Of a stretch of DNA of 64,000 nucleotides, positions 8,820-16,699 are shown piece by piece. How positions within the stretch are numbered: the stretch's first letter is position 1; every line of letters starts with the position of its first letter. The notes under the pieces were generated by a model. The model was given only the letters and a program-made list of their open reading frames with translations. It was not told the DNA's origin and ran no database searches. This DNA comes from Alphaproteobacteria bacterium (lineage in GTDB: Bacteria > Myxococcota_A > UBA796 > UBA2385), in NCBI GenBank assembly GCA_020632755.1, contig JACKEY010000010.1:1-64000 (forward strand), read 5' to 3'. The position numbers were made by a program, and so were the translations under genes.

Positions 8820-9717
8820 GCTGCGGCACTCCCTGGATCAGCTGCGGGTGCTCGACGCCATCGCGCGCACGGGTTCCTTCTCGGGGGCAGCCGCCGAGCT
8901 GCACCGGGTGCCGTCGGCCATCAGCTACGCCGTGCGCACCCTCGAGGAGCAGCTGGAGGTCGCACTGTTCGAGCGCCTGGGCAACCGCACGCGGCTGACC
9001 CCCGCCGGCGAGGCGCTGCTGCAGCGGGCCCGAGCAGTGCTCGCCCACGCCGAGGCCCTGGACGCCGCCGCCCGCGAGCTGCGGGACGGCTGGGAGCCGC
9101 TGCTGCACGTGGTCGTCGACGGGCTCTTCCCCTGGGAGCCGGTGGCCCGCGCCCTGTCGGCCTTCACCGACGGCGACATCCCCACCCGGGTACGGGTCGA
9201 CGTCGAGTACCAGGAGGGCGTGCCCGAGCGCTGGCAGGCCGACGACGCCGCGCTGATGGTGATCCTGGACTTCGATCCGGAAGACGATCCCCTCACCTGC
9301 CACCCCCTCGACCCGCTGGAGATGGTGCTGGTCGCCTCGCCGGGACACCCCCTCGCCCGGCGCCGCGGCCTGTCCCGCGACGATCTGCACGACGCCTTCG
9401 AGCTCGTCGTGAAGGACTCCTCGCCCCGCTACAGCCGCGACCCCAAGCAGGCCTTCATGGGCAGCCGCCACGTGGTCTACCTGTCGGACTTCCACGCCAA
9501 GCGGCTCACCGCCCGCGCCGGGGTCGGCTTCGGCTGGCTGCCGCTGCACCTGGTCCGGGCCGACCTGGACGACGGCACGCTCGTGCTGCTCGACGTGCCC
9601 GACGGCAACCGCTGGACCTACCACCCGCAGCTGGTGCACCGGAGCGACCGGCCGCTCGGGCGGGCGGCCCGGCGGTTCGTGGACGCGCTGCTGGCCGGTC
9701 AGCATCAATCGTCTTGA
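8812..9717 (+). CDS. LysR-type transcriptional regulator
   Basis: A 301-residue LysR regulator. The N-terminal winged helix-turn-helix is clear (LDQLRVLDAIARTGSFSGAA, then VPSAISYAVRTLEEQL and RLTPAGEALL). A linker helix and a periplasmic-binding-protein-like effector domain follow to the end. The ATG lies inside the end of the adenine methylase gene with an 8-bp overlap, so the two are probably co-translated. Such overlap is unusual for LysR genes, which are normally divergent from their targets. The effector and target genes are unknown; methylation-linked regulation is only a possibility raised by context. Confidence 0.9.
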   Translation: MAELRHSLDQLRVLDAIARTGSFSGAAAELHRVPSAISYAVRTLEEQLEVALFERLGNRTRLTPAGEALLQRARAVLAHAEALDAAARELRDGWEPLLHVVVDGLFPWEPVARALSAFTDGDIPTRVRVDVEYQEGVPERWQADDAALMVILDFDPEDDPLTCHPLDPLEMVLVASPGHPLARRRGLSRDDLHDAFELVVKDSSPRYSRDPKQAFMGSRHVVYLSDFHAKRLTARAGVGFGWLPLHLVRADLDDGTLVLLDVPDGNRWTYHPQLVHRSDRPLGRAARRFVDALLAGQHQSS

Positions 9718-9797
9718 ACCTCAGTGCCAAGAACTTGCGCTTTTGCTGATGGTCGAGATCGGCTCTCCTGGGACGGTGCCCTCCACCGGGAGCCCCC

Positions 9798-10784
9798 ATG
9801 GACCGTCGCGCCTTCGCCTGCCTGCCCCTCGCCCTGCTCTTCGCCTGCTCGTCGGACTTCACGGTCAAGGGCGTGGACCCGACGAACCGGGCCGAGGACA
9901 CCGGCACGCCGGCAGCCGAGGAGGGTGACACCGGTGCGGCCGAGGAGGTCGAGGAGGAGGACCCGCCGGTCGACGAGCCCGAAGACGAGACCGGGCTGCC
10001 CGAGGAGGAGGAGGAGGAGGTCCCGGTCGAGGAGACCCCCGACGAAGAGCCCCCGCCCGAGGACGACTGCACCGAGACCGACGACCGGATCTACGTGATC
10101 GAGCGGGAGGGCGACGAGATCCTGATCTTCGACCCCGAGACCCTGGGCTTCGAGTCGCTGGGCCGGCTGCGCTGCGACGGGGCCCGCGGCGCGACGCCGG
10201 CGTCGATGGCGGTGGGCCGCGACGGCATCGCGTGGGTGCGGATGAGCGACGACAAGCTCTACGAGGTGTCTCTGGACGACCTGGCCTGCACGCCGACCGA
10301 CTTCCGGCTGCCGAGCGGCTTCGGCAGCTTCGGCATGGGCTTCGCGACCGAGCACGACGGCACCTGGCGGGACCACCTGTTCATCGCCGACGCCGACACG
10401 CTGGGCATGCTGGACGTGGGCGCGCTGTCGGTGGAGACCGTCGGGCGCATGGCCAGCCAGTCCGAGCTGACGGGCAACGCCGCCGGCGAGCTGTGGGCCT
10501 TCCTGCCGCTGGAGTCGCCGGCCGAGCTCGCGCAGCTGGACCAGGACGACGGCAGCCGCCGGGCGCGCATCCCGCTGCCGATGTTCCCATCGCCGGCCGA
10601 CATCGACACCTTCGCCTTCGCGACCTGGGGCGGCGAGTTCTGGCTGTTCGTGCGCACCTACGGCATGGGCAGCAGCACGGATGTGTACCGGGTAGACGCC
10701 GACGGGGCGATGACCCGCGTGCTGGTCGACGTGGGCTTCGACGTGGTCGGGGCGGGGGTCAGCACCTGCGCGCCGACCGAGTAG
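9798..10784 (+). CDS. Acidic-linker lipoprotein with propeller-like body
   Basis: A 328-residue lipoprotein. The signal ends ALLFAC at residue 17, followed by SSDF. A very acidic Glu/Pro/Asp linker runs from about residue 33 to 90. The rest reads as beta-propeller-like repeats (IYVIEREGDEILIFDP, GIAWVRMSDDKLYEVSL, LFIADADTLGMLDV, GELWAFLPL, FWLFVRTYG). No enzymatic motif is visible. The ATG follows a GGGAG box by about 6 nt. It converges on the SGNH-hydrolase gene across a palindromic repeat. The function is unknown; the fold assignment comes from the strand pattern only. Confidence 0.8.
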   Translation: MDRRAFACLPLALLFACSSDFTVKGVDPTNRAEDTGTPAAEEGDTGAAEEVEEEDPPVDEPEDETGLPEEEEEEVPVEETPDEEPPPEDDCTETDDRIYVIEREGDEILIFDPETLGFESLGRLRCDGARGATPASMAVGRDGIAWVRMSDDKLYEVSLDDLACTPTDFRLPSGFGSFGMGFATEHDGTWRDHLFIADADTLGMLDVGALSVETVGRMASQSELTGNAAGELWAFLPLESPAELAQLDQDDGSRRARIPLPMFPSPADIDTFAFATWGGEFWLFVRTYGMGSSTDVYRVDADGAMTRVLVDVGFDVVGAGVSTCAPTE

Positions 10785-10785
10785 G

Positions 10786-10840
10786 CCCCCTTCCGCCTCG
10801 CTCCGCTCGGCACCTCCCCCCAGAAAGCCGGGGGGAGGGA
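10786..10840. repeat. Bipartite intergenic palindrome, copy 2
   Basis: A diverged copy of the CCCTCCG...cACCTCCCCCC...GGGGGGAGG element. Its first hairpin is shortened (GCCTCGCTCCGCTCGGC) and its second stem encloses AGAAAG. It lies exactly between two convergent genes ending at 10784 and 10849, which suits a bidirectional terminator. Confidence 0.65.
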
Positions 10841-10848
10841 GTCCCCGC

Positions 10849-11976
10849 CTACTCGGCGACGACGCCGTCGAAGAAGGTGTAGATGGCGTCGTGGCCCTGC
10901 TCGTTGGGGTGGATGCAGGTCTCGTCGAACCACAGGTCGGCGTCGGCGCCGCGGTAGCAGCGGCCGTCGGTGTCGTCGCGGGCGTAGCCGTGGCCGCAGA
11001 ACTGCTCGAGCAGGAAGACCATGTCGCTGTCGGTGTCGACGGCGATGGACATGAACTCCTCCATCGACCAGACGACCATCTCTTCGAGCGCGGGGTCGGT
11101 GACGGCGGCCGAGTAGCCGGCGAGCCCGGCCAGGGGGCAGGCGGTGACGTCGCCGGTGGCGTCGGTGAACTCGTAGAGGTTGGTGAACACGACGTAGACG
11201 CCGTTGGGGAAGCGGCCGGGTTCCTTGATCCACTCGACCGTCTCGCGCATCAGCGCCATGTACTCGAAGGTCTGATCCCACAGGGCGTCGACGTCGTCGC
11301 CGTTCATGAACCCTTCGGTGATCGAGTTCAGGTCGTTGCCGCCGATGGTCATGACGACGAGCGTGGTCTGGTCGCGCTTGTCTTCGGGCAGGCAGTTCAG
11401 GACCTGGTCGTTGTCGCGCATCAGGTCGTCGGTGCGCGCGCCCCACTTCGCACAGCTGCTGAAGTCGCCGTCGTCCTGGGTGTAGGTGACGCCGTCGATG
11501 AGGTTGACGTTCTCCCAGAAGAAGCCGGGGGCCGTCAGGTGGAAGCGGTCGGCGAGCTCGTGGGCGAGCAGGTTGCGCCACCAGTCCTCGCTGTCGGTGG
11601 GTGGGGTGCCGACCGTGACGCTGTCGCCCAGGAAGACGACGCGCTCGATGTCGGCGATGTCCTGGTGGTCGGTGCCGTAGCAGTGGGTGCCGACGACGGG
11701 GCCGAACTGGTCGTAGTCGGGGCCGAACTCGCCGGCGCCGAAGTCCGAGAAGCAGTCCTTGTAGGTCGGGTTGGGCAGCGGGCCGGTCTCGTCGCCGTCG
11801 GTGGCCGTGTCGGTGTCGGTGTCGCCGTCCGTGTCGGTGTCCGTGTCCGCGTCGGCGTCCGTGTCCGTGTCGGTGGCGGAGGTGCCGGTGTCGTCGGGCT
11901 GGCCCTCGGCGTCGCCGACGGGCACCCACTCGTCCTGGCCACAGGCGAAGAGCAGGGTGAGGGAGAGCGCGAGCAT
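10849..11976 (-). CDS. SGNH/GDSL-type hydrolase, lipoprotein
   Basis: A 375-residue secreted esterase or lipase-like hydrolase. The signal ends LLFAC, followed by GQDEW, then a DTDTDAD-type tether encoded by a short tandem DNA repeat (about residues 32-62). The catalytic domain shows block I VVFLGDSVTVG (nucleophile Ser), block III TIGGNDLN (oxyanion Gly and Asn) and block V IHPNEQGHDAI (catalytic His with preceding residues), the SGNH signature. The long frame extends upstream, but ATG 11976 begins the signal peptide. It is divergent from the phosphodiesterase at 12077, with a 100-bp shared promoter region. The substrate is unknown. Confidence 0.88.
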   Translation of the reverse strand: MLALSLTLLFACGQDEWVPVGDAEGQPDDTGTSATDTDTDADADTDTDTDGDTDTDTATDGDETGPLPNPTYKDCFSDFGAGEFGPDYDQFGPVVGTHCYGTDHQDIADIERVVFLGDSVTVGTPPTDSEDWWRNLLAHELADRFHLTAPGFFWENVNLIDGVTYTQDDGDFSSCAKWGARTDDLMRDNDQVLNCLPEDKRDQTTLVVMTIGGNDLNSITEGFMNGDDVDALWDQTFEYMALMRETVEWIKEPGRFPNGVYVVFTNLYEFTDATGDVTACPLAGLAGYSAAVTDPALEEMVVWSMEEFMSIAVDTDSDMVFLLEQFCGHGYARDDTDGRCYRGADADLWFDETCIHPNEQGHDAIYTFFDGVVAE

Positions 11977-12076
11977 CGGGTCCTCGGGGCGACGGGGAGG
12001 TGACACCTTACCGCGGCGCTGGACCCCCTCGAAGCACGACAATACCGACGCCCTCCCGACCGCCCAGGAGCCTGTC

Positions 12077-13006
12077 GTGACCTTCCTCCTCGCCCTCTCC
12101 CTGCTGGGCTGCGACCCGAAGTCCGCCGGCGGCGACTCCGGCAGCGGCAGCGACGACACGACCGACAGCAGCAGCAGCGACGACAGCGACAGCGGCGCGA
12201 CGGTCGACGACCCGTGGGCCGACCATCCGATGCTGCAGGACGGGACCTTCTACGTGACGGCCCACCGCGGCGGCGCGATGCTGTGGCCCGAGCACACGAT
12301 GGTGGCCTACCAGGGCGCGGTCGACGCCGGCACGGACATCCTGGAGCTCGACATCCACAGCACCAGCGACGGGGTGCTGGTGGTGATGCACGACGCCGAG
12401 GTCGACCGCACGACCGACGGCACCGGCCCGATCAAGACCATGACCCTGGCGGAGCTGAAGGCGCTGGACGCTGCGTACTGGTTCTCCCAGGACGGCGGGA
12501 CGACCTACCCGCTGCGGGGCACCGGCATCACGGTGCCGACCCTGGACGAGGTGCTCGAGGCGCACCCGACGCTGCTCTACAACATCGAGATCAAGCAGCA
12601 GGACCCGCCGATCGTCGACGAGGTCATCGCCGCGGTGCAGGCCGCCGGGGTCGACGACCAGACCGCGCTGACCAGCTTCACCGACAGCATCCTGCGGGAC
12701 ATCCGCGAGAAGGCGCCGGACATCCTGACGGCCCTCGGCGCGATCGAGGGCTACGCGCTCTACAGCCTGCCCGAGAGCGACTACGACGAGTACGTGCCGC
12801 CCGCCCCGCTGTTCGCCGCGCCGGTCGACTACTCGGGCATCGAGCTGGACGCGCCGAGCGTCGAGAAGGCCCACCGGTTCGGCGTCCGCATCCACGCCTG
12901 GACGGTCAACGACCCCGACGAGATGGACCGGGTGATGGCGATGGGGGTCGACGGGATCATCACCGACGACCCGGTGACGCTGCGGGAGAAGGTCGACGCG
13001 CGGTAG
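12077..13006 (+). CDS. Glycerophosphodiester phosphodiesterase, lipoprotein
   Basis: A 309-residue second GDPD-family enzyme. GTG 12077 follows AGGAG at 6 nt and starts MTFLLALSLLGC, a lipoprotein signal, then an Asp/Ser-rich tether to about residue 45. Family motifs are AHRGGAMLWPEHT (His in place of the usual Asn of PENT), ELDIHSTSDG, VMHDAEVDRTTDG, YNIEIKQ, and the C-terminal WTVNDPDEMDRV with GVDGIITDDP. It is expected to act outside the inner membrane on glycerophosphodiesters. It is divergent from the SGNH-hydrolase lipoprotein; together they suggest scavenging or remodelling of lipid-derived esters. Confidence 0.9.
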   Translation: MTFLLALSLLGCDPKSAGGDSGSGSDDTTDSSSSDDSDSGATVDDPWADHPMLQDGTFYVTAHRGGAMLWPEHTMVAYQGAVDAGTDILELDIHSTSDGVLVVMHDAEVDRTTDGTGPIKTMTLAELKALDAAYWFSQDGGTTYPLRGTGITVPTLDEVLEAHPTLLYNIEIKQQDPPIVDEVIAAVQAAGVDDQTALTSFTDSILRDIREKAPDILTALGAIEGYALYSLPESDYDEYVPPAPLFAAPVDYSGIELDAPSVEKAHRFGVRIHAWTVNDPDEMDRVMAMGVDGIITDDPVTLREKVDAR

Positions 13007-13026
13007 GGCCGCAGGTCTCGCGTGAG

Positions 13027-13157
13027 GTTCCACGCGGGGTTCCACGGTGGTTCCACGCGTTCCACGGTGTGACAGGCGGTTGCACCCGGGTGTCACCTTC
13101 CGGGGCACCATGGTCCGGAGCCCGCGTGTCTCGACGCCGCGGGTCCGGACACCATGG
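13027..13157 (+). promoter_or_regulatory. Repeat-rich leader before the Amt-like gene
   Basis: Four direct TTCCACG copies lie at 13028-13034, 13040-13046, 13051-13057 and 13060-13066 (start spacings 12, 11 and 9). They are followed by an inverted pair GTGACA (13069-13074) and TGTCAC (near 13091), and then an imperfect inverted repeat with arms starting CCATGGTCCGGA (about 13109) and ending TCCGGACACCATGG (about 13157) that includes the ATG. The layout looks like operator sites plus a leader hairpin able to hide the start codon. No promoter hexamers can be assigned. Confidence 0.45.
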
Positions 13158-14368
13158 ACCGCGTGACCGACATCGCCTGGATCCTGCTGTGCACGGGGCT
13201 CGTCGCCCTGGTGCCGGTGGGGCAGCTGTGCCTGGAGCGCGGGGTGACGCGTGCGCCGGGGGCCCGGCGGGCGGCGGCGCGGGCGGTCGTGGACGTGGCG
13301 ATCGCGGTGCTGGCGACGTGGCTGGTCGGCTACGCCTGGGCCCACGGGCCCAGCCTGGGGGGCTTCCTGGGGCTGACGCCGGGGCCGGCGGATGTGGGCC
13401 GGCTGACCGGCGGCTGGGAGGCTTCCGTGGTGATGTGGCACGCGGCGGCCATCGCGGGGGCGACGGTGGTCGCGGGCAGCGGGGGCGCGGAGCGGGGGCG
13501 GCCGAGCGCGATGGCCGTGACGGCCGCGGTGCTGGCGGTGGTGGTGCTGCCGATCGCGCTGCACTGGGCGTGGGGAGGCCGTCCGGCCGGCGTTCCGGTC
13601 GGCTGGCTGGCCCGCATGGGGCTGGTGGATCACGGCGGGGTGGCCGCGCTGCACGTACCCGCGGGGGCCGCCGCGCTGGCGCTGGCCGTGGTGCTGGGGC
13701 CGCGGCGGGGGCGGCTGGATGCGGATGGCCGGCCGCAGGCGCTGGCCGAGGGAGAGCCAGCGCTGGAGGTCGCTGGCGCGCTGCTGGTGGTGGCCGGCTG
13801 CATGGGGCTGGTCGGCGGATCGCGGATGGGCTTCGTGCCCGAGGCGATCGGCGGCATGGTCGCGGTCGCCGTGGCGGCGAGCGCCGGGACGGTGGCCGGC
13901 ATGGTCGCGGCGGCCCAGCAGCGGCGCAGCTCGCGGCTGCGGGACGTGCGGCTGGGCGCCGTCGCGGGCGCCATCGCGGCGTCGGCCGGGGCGCTGTCGG
14001 GCAGCCTGTGGTGGGCGGCGGCGGTGGGCGCGATCGGCGGCGGGTTGGCCATCGCGACGGACCGGGGGCTGCTGTTCGCCGGGGTCGACGATCCCGTCGG
14101 CGCCGTGCCGAGCCACTTCGTGGCCGGCGGCTGGGGGCTGTGCGCAGCGGCGCTGGCCTGGTCCGGGGACGGCACGGGCCTGCGGCTGACGCTGCAGGTG
14201 TTCGCCTTCTGCGTGGTCGCGGTGTGCGCCTTCGTGGTCGTGCACGGCGCGCTGCGCGCGGTCGACGCGGTGCTGCCGCTGCGGATCGCGCCGGATCTGG
14301 AGGTGCCCGACGACGAGCTGACCGACGTGCTGCCGGTGGTCGGTCGTGCGGTCGGCGAGCGGGGCTGA
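13154..14368 (+). CDS. Divergent Amt/MEP/Rh-family transporter-like protein
   Basis: A 404-residue polytopic membrane protein aligning with ammonium transporters. Matching segments are an AATxVSG-AER counterpart (GATVVAGSGGAER), the LHWAWGG counterpart of HWVWGG, DHGGVAALHVPAG with the first pore histidine (H167), and DDPVGAVPSHFVAGG with the second (H321). The aromatic gate positions of AmtB appear replaced by small or aliphatic residues (Ala near residue 98; no Phe in the CMGLVGGS segment). The twin-His pore is therefore kept but the gate is not, so transport of ammonium is uncertain and a sensory or altered-substrate role is possible. No GlnK gene is nearby. The start is embedded in a potential hairpin. 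Confidence 0.75.
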   Translation: MDRVTDIAWILLCTGLVALVPVGQLCLERGVTRAPGARRAAARAVVDVAIAVLATWLVGYAWAHGPSLGGFLGLTPGPADVGRLTGGWEASVVMWHAAAIAGATVVAGSGGAERGRPSAMAVTAAVLAVVVLPIALHWAWGGRPAGVPVGWLARMGLVDHGGVAALHVPAGAAALALAVVLGPRRGRLDADGRPQALAEGEPALEVAGALLVVAGCMGLVGGSRMGFVPEAIGGMVAVAVAASAGTVAGMVAAAQQRRSSRLRDVRLGAVAGAIAASAGALSGSLWWAAAVGAIGGGLAIATDRGLLFAGVDDPVGAVPSHFVAGGWGLCAAALAWSGDGTGLRLTLQVFAFCVVAVCAFVVVHGALRAVDAVLPLRIAPDLEVPDDELTDVLPVVGRAVGERG

Positions 14369-14392
14369 GGGCCCCGCGGGAGCGACGAGGGG

Positions 14393-14710
14393 TCAGCGTC
14401 GCCAGAGCGCGCGCAGCAGGCTGAGGCCCAGGACGATCTGGGCCAGCACGTGCCCGGCGCCGCAGGCGAGCTCGATCCACTGCATGACGCGCCCGTGGTC
14501 CCACAGCGGCTCGGCCGCGAACACGAACAGCAGCTGCAGCACCGCGGCGCCCAGCAGCGACAGCAGCCCCAGCAGGCCGGCGACCAGGCCCCCGCTGCCG
14601 CCGCCGCGACCCCGGACCACGACGCCGAGCACGGCGACCAGCGCCCAGGCCATCAGGTGCGAGGTCAGCGCCGGCACGGGCTCGACGTTGAGGTGCACGT
14701 CCAGGCTCAT
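14393..14710 (-). CDS. Small four-helix membrane protein (operon gene 6)
   Basis: A 105-residue protein with about four hydrophobic segments (for example WALVAVLGVVV, LVAGLLGLLSLLGAAVLQLL, HVLAQIVLGLSLL) and a basic end ALWRR. The ATG overlaps the stop of the preceding gene by 4 bp (ATGA). It is the last gene of a tightly packed run starting at 16661. It shares layout with the three upstream small membrane proteins, in particular a second helix with an LLGLxGxxxLL pattern, which suggests tandem duplication and divergence. The function is unknown. Confidence 0.75.
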   Translation of the reverse strand: MSLDVHLNVEPVPALTSHLMAWALVAVLGVVVRGRGGGSGGLVAGLLGLLSLLGAAVLQLLFVFAAEPLWDHGRVMQWIELACGAGHVLAQIVLGLSLLRALWRR

Positions 14711-15066
14711 CGGGGCTCCTGCCGGGCGGGCGTCGCCCAGACCAGGGCCGCAGCGAGCACCGAGAGCGCCAGGAAGCCGAACAGCCCGTCGGCCACCCCA
14801 CTGCCGAACGACGGCATGCGCACGAAGATCGGCTGCGCTTCGATGCGCGGCAGCTGGAACCAGGCCGTCATGGTCCCGAACAGGAAGCCGCGGCGGCTGG
14901 TGATCAGCAGCAGGACGGCGCCCACGAGTCCGAGCAGCGCGGGCCCCGGGCGGCGGGGCACGCGGGCCGCGCAGCCCAGGCACAGGCCGAGCGCGAACAG
15001 GAAGAGCAGGCCGCGCAGCCCGCTCGCCAGCACCAGATCGGCCGTCATCACGAAGCCGTCGTTCAC
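14707..15066 (-). CDS. Small four-helix membrane protein (operon gene 5)
   Basis: A 119-residue membrane protein. GTG 15066 forms a GTGA overlap with the preceding stop; ATG 15048 is an in-frame alternative. Hydrophobic segments are at about residues 15-30, 38-52 (PALLGLVGAVLLLI) and 92-108, with a polar central stretch containing LPRIEAQPIF. The arrangement resembles the neighbouring genes of the run, so it is probably a paralogue. No catalytic motif is seen and the function is unknown. Confidence 0.72.
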   Translation of the reverse strand: MNDGFVMTADLVLASGLRGLLFLFALGLCLGCAARVPRRPGPALLGLVGAVLLLITSRRGFLFGTMTAWFQLPRIEAQPIFVRMPSFGSGVADGLFGFLALSVLAAALVWATPARQEPR

Positions 15067-15461
15067 CGGCCTGCCGCGGCGGTGGGGTCGGGCGGCGCGC
15101 CGTCGACGGGGTCGCGGCCCACGAAGATCGCGGCCGCGAGCACCGCGTTGACCAGCAGCGCCAGGATGGACACGGCGAAGGACCCGGTCTGCAGCAGGGC
15201 GACGACCCGGTCGGTGGTCAACAGGCCGCCGTCCAGGGTGGCGTAGGTCTCGGGCAGCAGGAAGCGCCAGCCGAGCGACAGCAGGAAGCCCAGGCAGCGC
15301 ACCAGGATGCCGCCCGCGGCGACGCCCAGCAGCATGCCGCCGGGCAGCTTGAGGTCGCGGTGCCACAGGCTGGCGCCCAGCCCGCCGACGATGAGCCAGC
15401 CGATGCAACTGACCATCAGGCCGATGAGCGGCTCGACCATCGAGAACAGCGAGAAGCCCAT
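15063..15461 (-). CDS. Small four-helix membrane protein (operon gene 4)
   Basis: A 132-residue membrane protein with helices around residues 10-30, 43-65, and 95-115, and a Pro/Asp-rich hydrophilic C-terminus. ATG 15461 shares one base with the preceding stop (TGATG); GTG 15464 would give a 4-bp overlap. It contains LKLPGGMLLGVAAGG in the position of the LLGLxG helix seen in its neighbours. Topology and packing place it in the same family set. The function is unknown. Confidence 0.74.
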   Translation of the reverse strand: MGFSLFSMVEPLIGLMVSCIGWLIVGGLGASLWHRDLKLPGGMLLGVAAGGILVRCLGFLLSLGWRFLLPETYATLDGGLLTTDRVVALLQTGSFAVSILALLVNAVLAAAIFVGRDPVDGAPPDPTAAAGR

Positions 15462-15841
15462 CACCGACGCCCCCCAGGCAGCGGCGTGGCCAGCTCGGCT
15501 TCGTACCAGGACTGCCGCCCGTTGTGGGCCGCCAGGCCCAGCAGCACGATGCCGATGACGTGGGCCAGGGTGTCGAACATGCCGACGAGCCCGTAGACGA
15601 TGCCCAGCACGCGGAAGTCGCCGAGCTCGATGTGGCCGGCCCCCTGGGCCCAGCCGATGGCCCAGTAGGAGAAGGCCACGGTCAGCTGGCTGACCAGCAG
15701 CACGCTGCTGCCGGCCAGGCCGAGCAAGCTGGCCTTGCGGTGCTTGCCGAGGGTCGCCAGGCAGCCGACGATCACGCCGACGTAGAGCAGCGCGAAGACG
15801 GCCTGGAGCAGGTAGTGCAGGGCCTGGGTCAGGTCGCTCAT
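15461..15841 (-). CDS. Small four-helix membrane protein (operon gene 3)
   Basis: A 126-residue membrane protein with four predicted helices (LLQAVFALLYVGVIVG, ASLLGLAGSSVLLVSQL, VLGIVYGLVGMFDTLAHVIG and onward) and a short charged tail. Its ATG overlaps the HNH nuclease stop by 4 bp (ATGA). It is the first of four consecutive small membrane proteins. A His/Lys loop (GKHRK) precedes the second helix. The function is unknown. Confidence 0.76.
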   Translation of the reverse strand: MSDLTQALHYLLQAVFALLYVGVIVGCLATLGKHRKASLLGLAGSSVLLVSQLTVAFSYWAIGWAQGAGHIELGDFRVLGIVYGLVGMFDTLAHVIGIVLLGLAAHNGRQSWYEAELATPLPGGRR

Positions 15842-16248
15842 CGCGCATCTCCCGGGGGCGGGGCGCTGTCTTCGGTGCGCCAGCGGGCCCGGCGGCGTTC
15901 CTGCAGGCGCAGGATCATCGCCTGCAGGTCCGGGTCGCTCCAGGCGCGATGGTCCAGCCGGCGGCCCTTGGCGCCGTTGCAGCGGCTGCAGGCCAGGGCC
16001 AGGTTCTCGAGCGTGTTGTCGCCGCCGTGGGCGCGCGGGACGATGTGCTCGATGGTGACGCCCTTCTGACGGCTGCCGCTCGCCGGCACCCAGAGCTTGC
16101 TGTTGCAGTGGATGCACTTGCCCAGCCAGCCGGCGCCGTCGCGGCCGACGGCGGGCTCGAAGGTGCCGTCGGTGGCGACGATGCGCAGGGCGATGTGGGG
16201 GCGCCAGCCCGTGGCGCGCAGGGCGTTCTTGCGGCGGCGGCGGCTCAT
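15838..16248 (-). CDS. HNH endonuclease family protein
   Basis: A 136-residue HNH nuclease. The zinc and catalytic elements are visible: CIHC near residue 45, then IEHIVPRAHGGDNTLENL (catalytic His plus metal ligands), and ACSRCNGAKG (second Cys pair). The N-terminus is very basic (MSRRRRKNA), fitting DNA binding. Its stop overlaps the start of the next gene by 4 bp, so it is translationally linked to four small membrane proteins. Stand-alone HNH proteins may be housekeeping, mobile or defensive; the tight membrane-protein context is unusual. No intron or phage features are nearby. Confidence 0.88.
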   Translation of the reverse strand: MSRRRRKNALRATGWRPHIALRIVATDGTFEPAVGRDGAGWLGKCIHCNSKLWVPASGSRQKGVTIEHIVPRAHGGDNTLENLALACSRCNGAKGRRLDHRAWSDPDLQAMILRLQERRRARWRTEDSAPPPGDAR

Positions 16249-16259
16249 CGGGGGGGACC

Positions 16260-16661
16260 TCAGGGGCGGGCTTCGGGGCGGCGGACCAGGCTGTCGGGGG
16301 TGCGGCGGCGGCGCCAGGTGTCGAGCAGGCTGGTCCCGCCCGGCTCTCCCGGCATGATGCCGCTCGCGCGGCGGACCCAGGCGGCGGGGGTGGCCATGAG
16401 GAACAGCGGTACCTCGCGCACGGCGGCGCCGGGACGACCCCGGGCCAGCCAGGCGACGACGCGCAGGCCATGGGCGGTGCTGTGCAGCAGGCCGGCGTTC
16501 TGGCTGCGGTCGTGGGCCCGCTCCAGGCAGGTCCACGCGCGGTCGACCTGCCCTCGGCCCAGGGCGCCGACGGCCTGCCGGAGCTCGTCGCGCACGAACG
16601 ACCGCTCCGCCCGGGACAGGCGGGTGTGGCGGAAGCGGCGCGCGGTGGTCAGGACCCCCAT
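16260..16661 (-). CDS. DUF3703-like protein
   Basis: A 133-residue soluble protein. The core CLERAHDRSQ, HSTAHGLRVVAWL, GRPGAAVREVPLF and the closing GIMPGEPGGTS follow the DUF3703 pattern (LERAH, H-x3-H, REV, IPxGNTG-like end). Conserved His residues suggest metal binding, but the family has no established activity. It is the first gene of a run continuing 11 nt later with the HNH nuclease. Residues 10-30 are basic. Family assignment is from memory of the motif pattern. Confidence 0.7.
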   Translation of the reverse strand: MGVLTTARRFRHTRLSRAERSFVRDELRQAVGALGRGQVDRAWTCLERAHDRSQNAGLLHSTAHGLRVVAWLARGRPGAAVREVPLFLMATPAAWVRRASGIMPGEPGGTSLLDTWRRRRTPDSLVRRPEARP

Positions 16662-16699
16662 GGCAGCCCCGGTATCCCGGGCCGCCGCCCGGGTGCGCC

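Noticed and set aside
7803..9717. A restriction-modification system
   Set aside because: No endonuclease gene adjoins the methylase; the HNH gene at 15838 is in a separate operon 6 kb away.
13154..14368. Assigning the gene as amtB
   Set aside because: The aromatic gate appears absent and no glnK is adjacent, so only family-level naming is supported.
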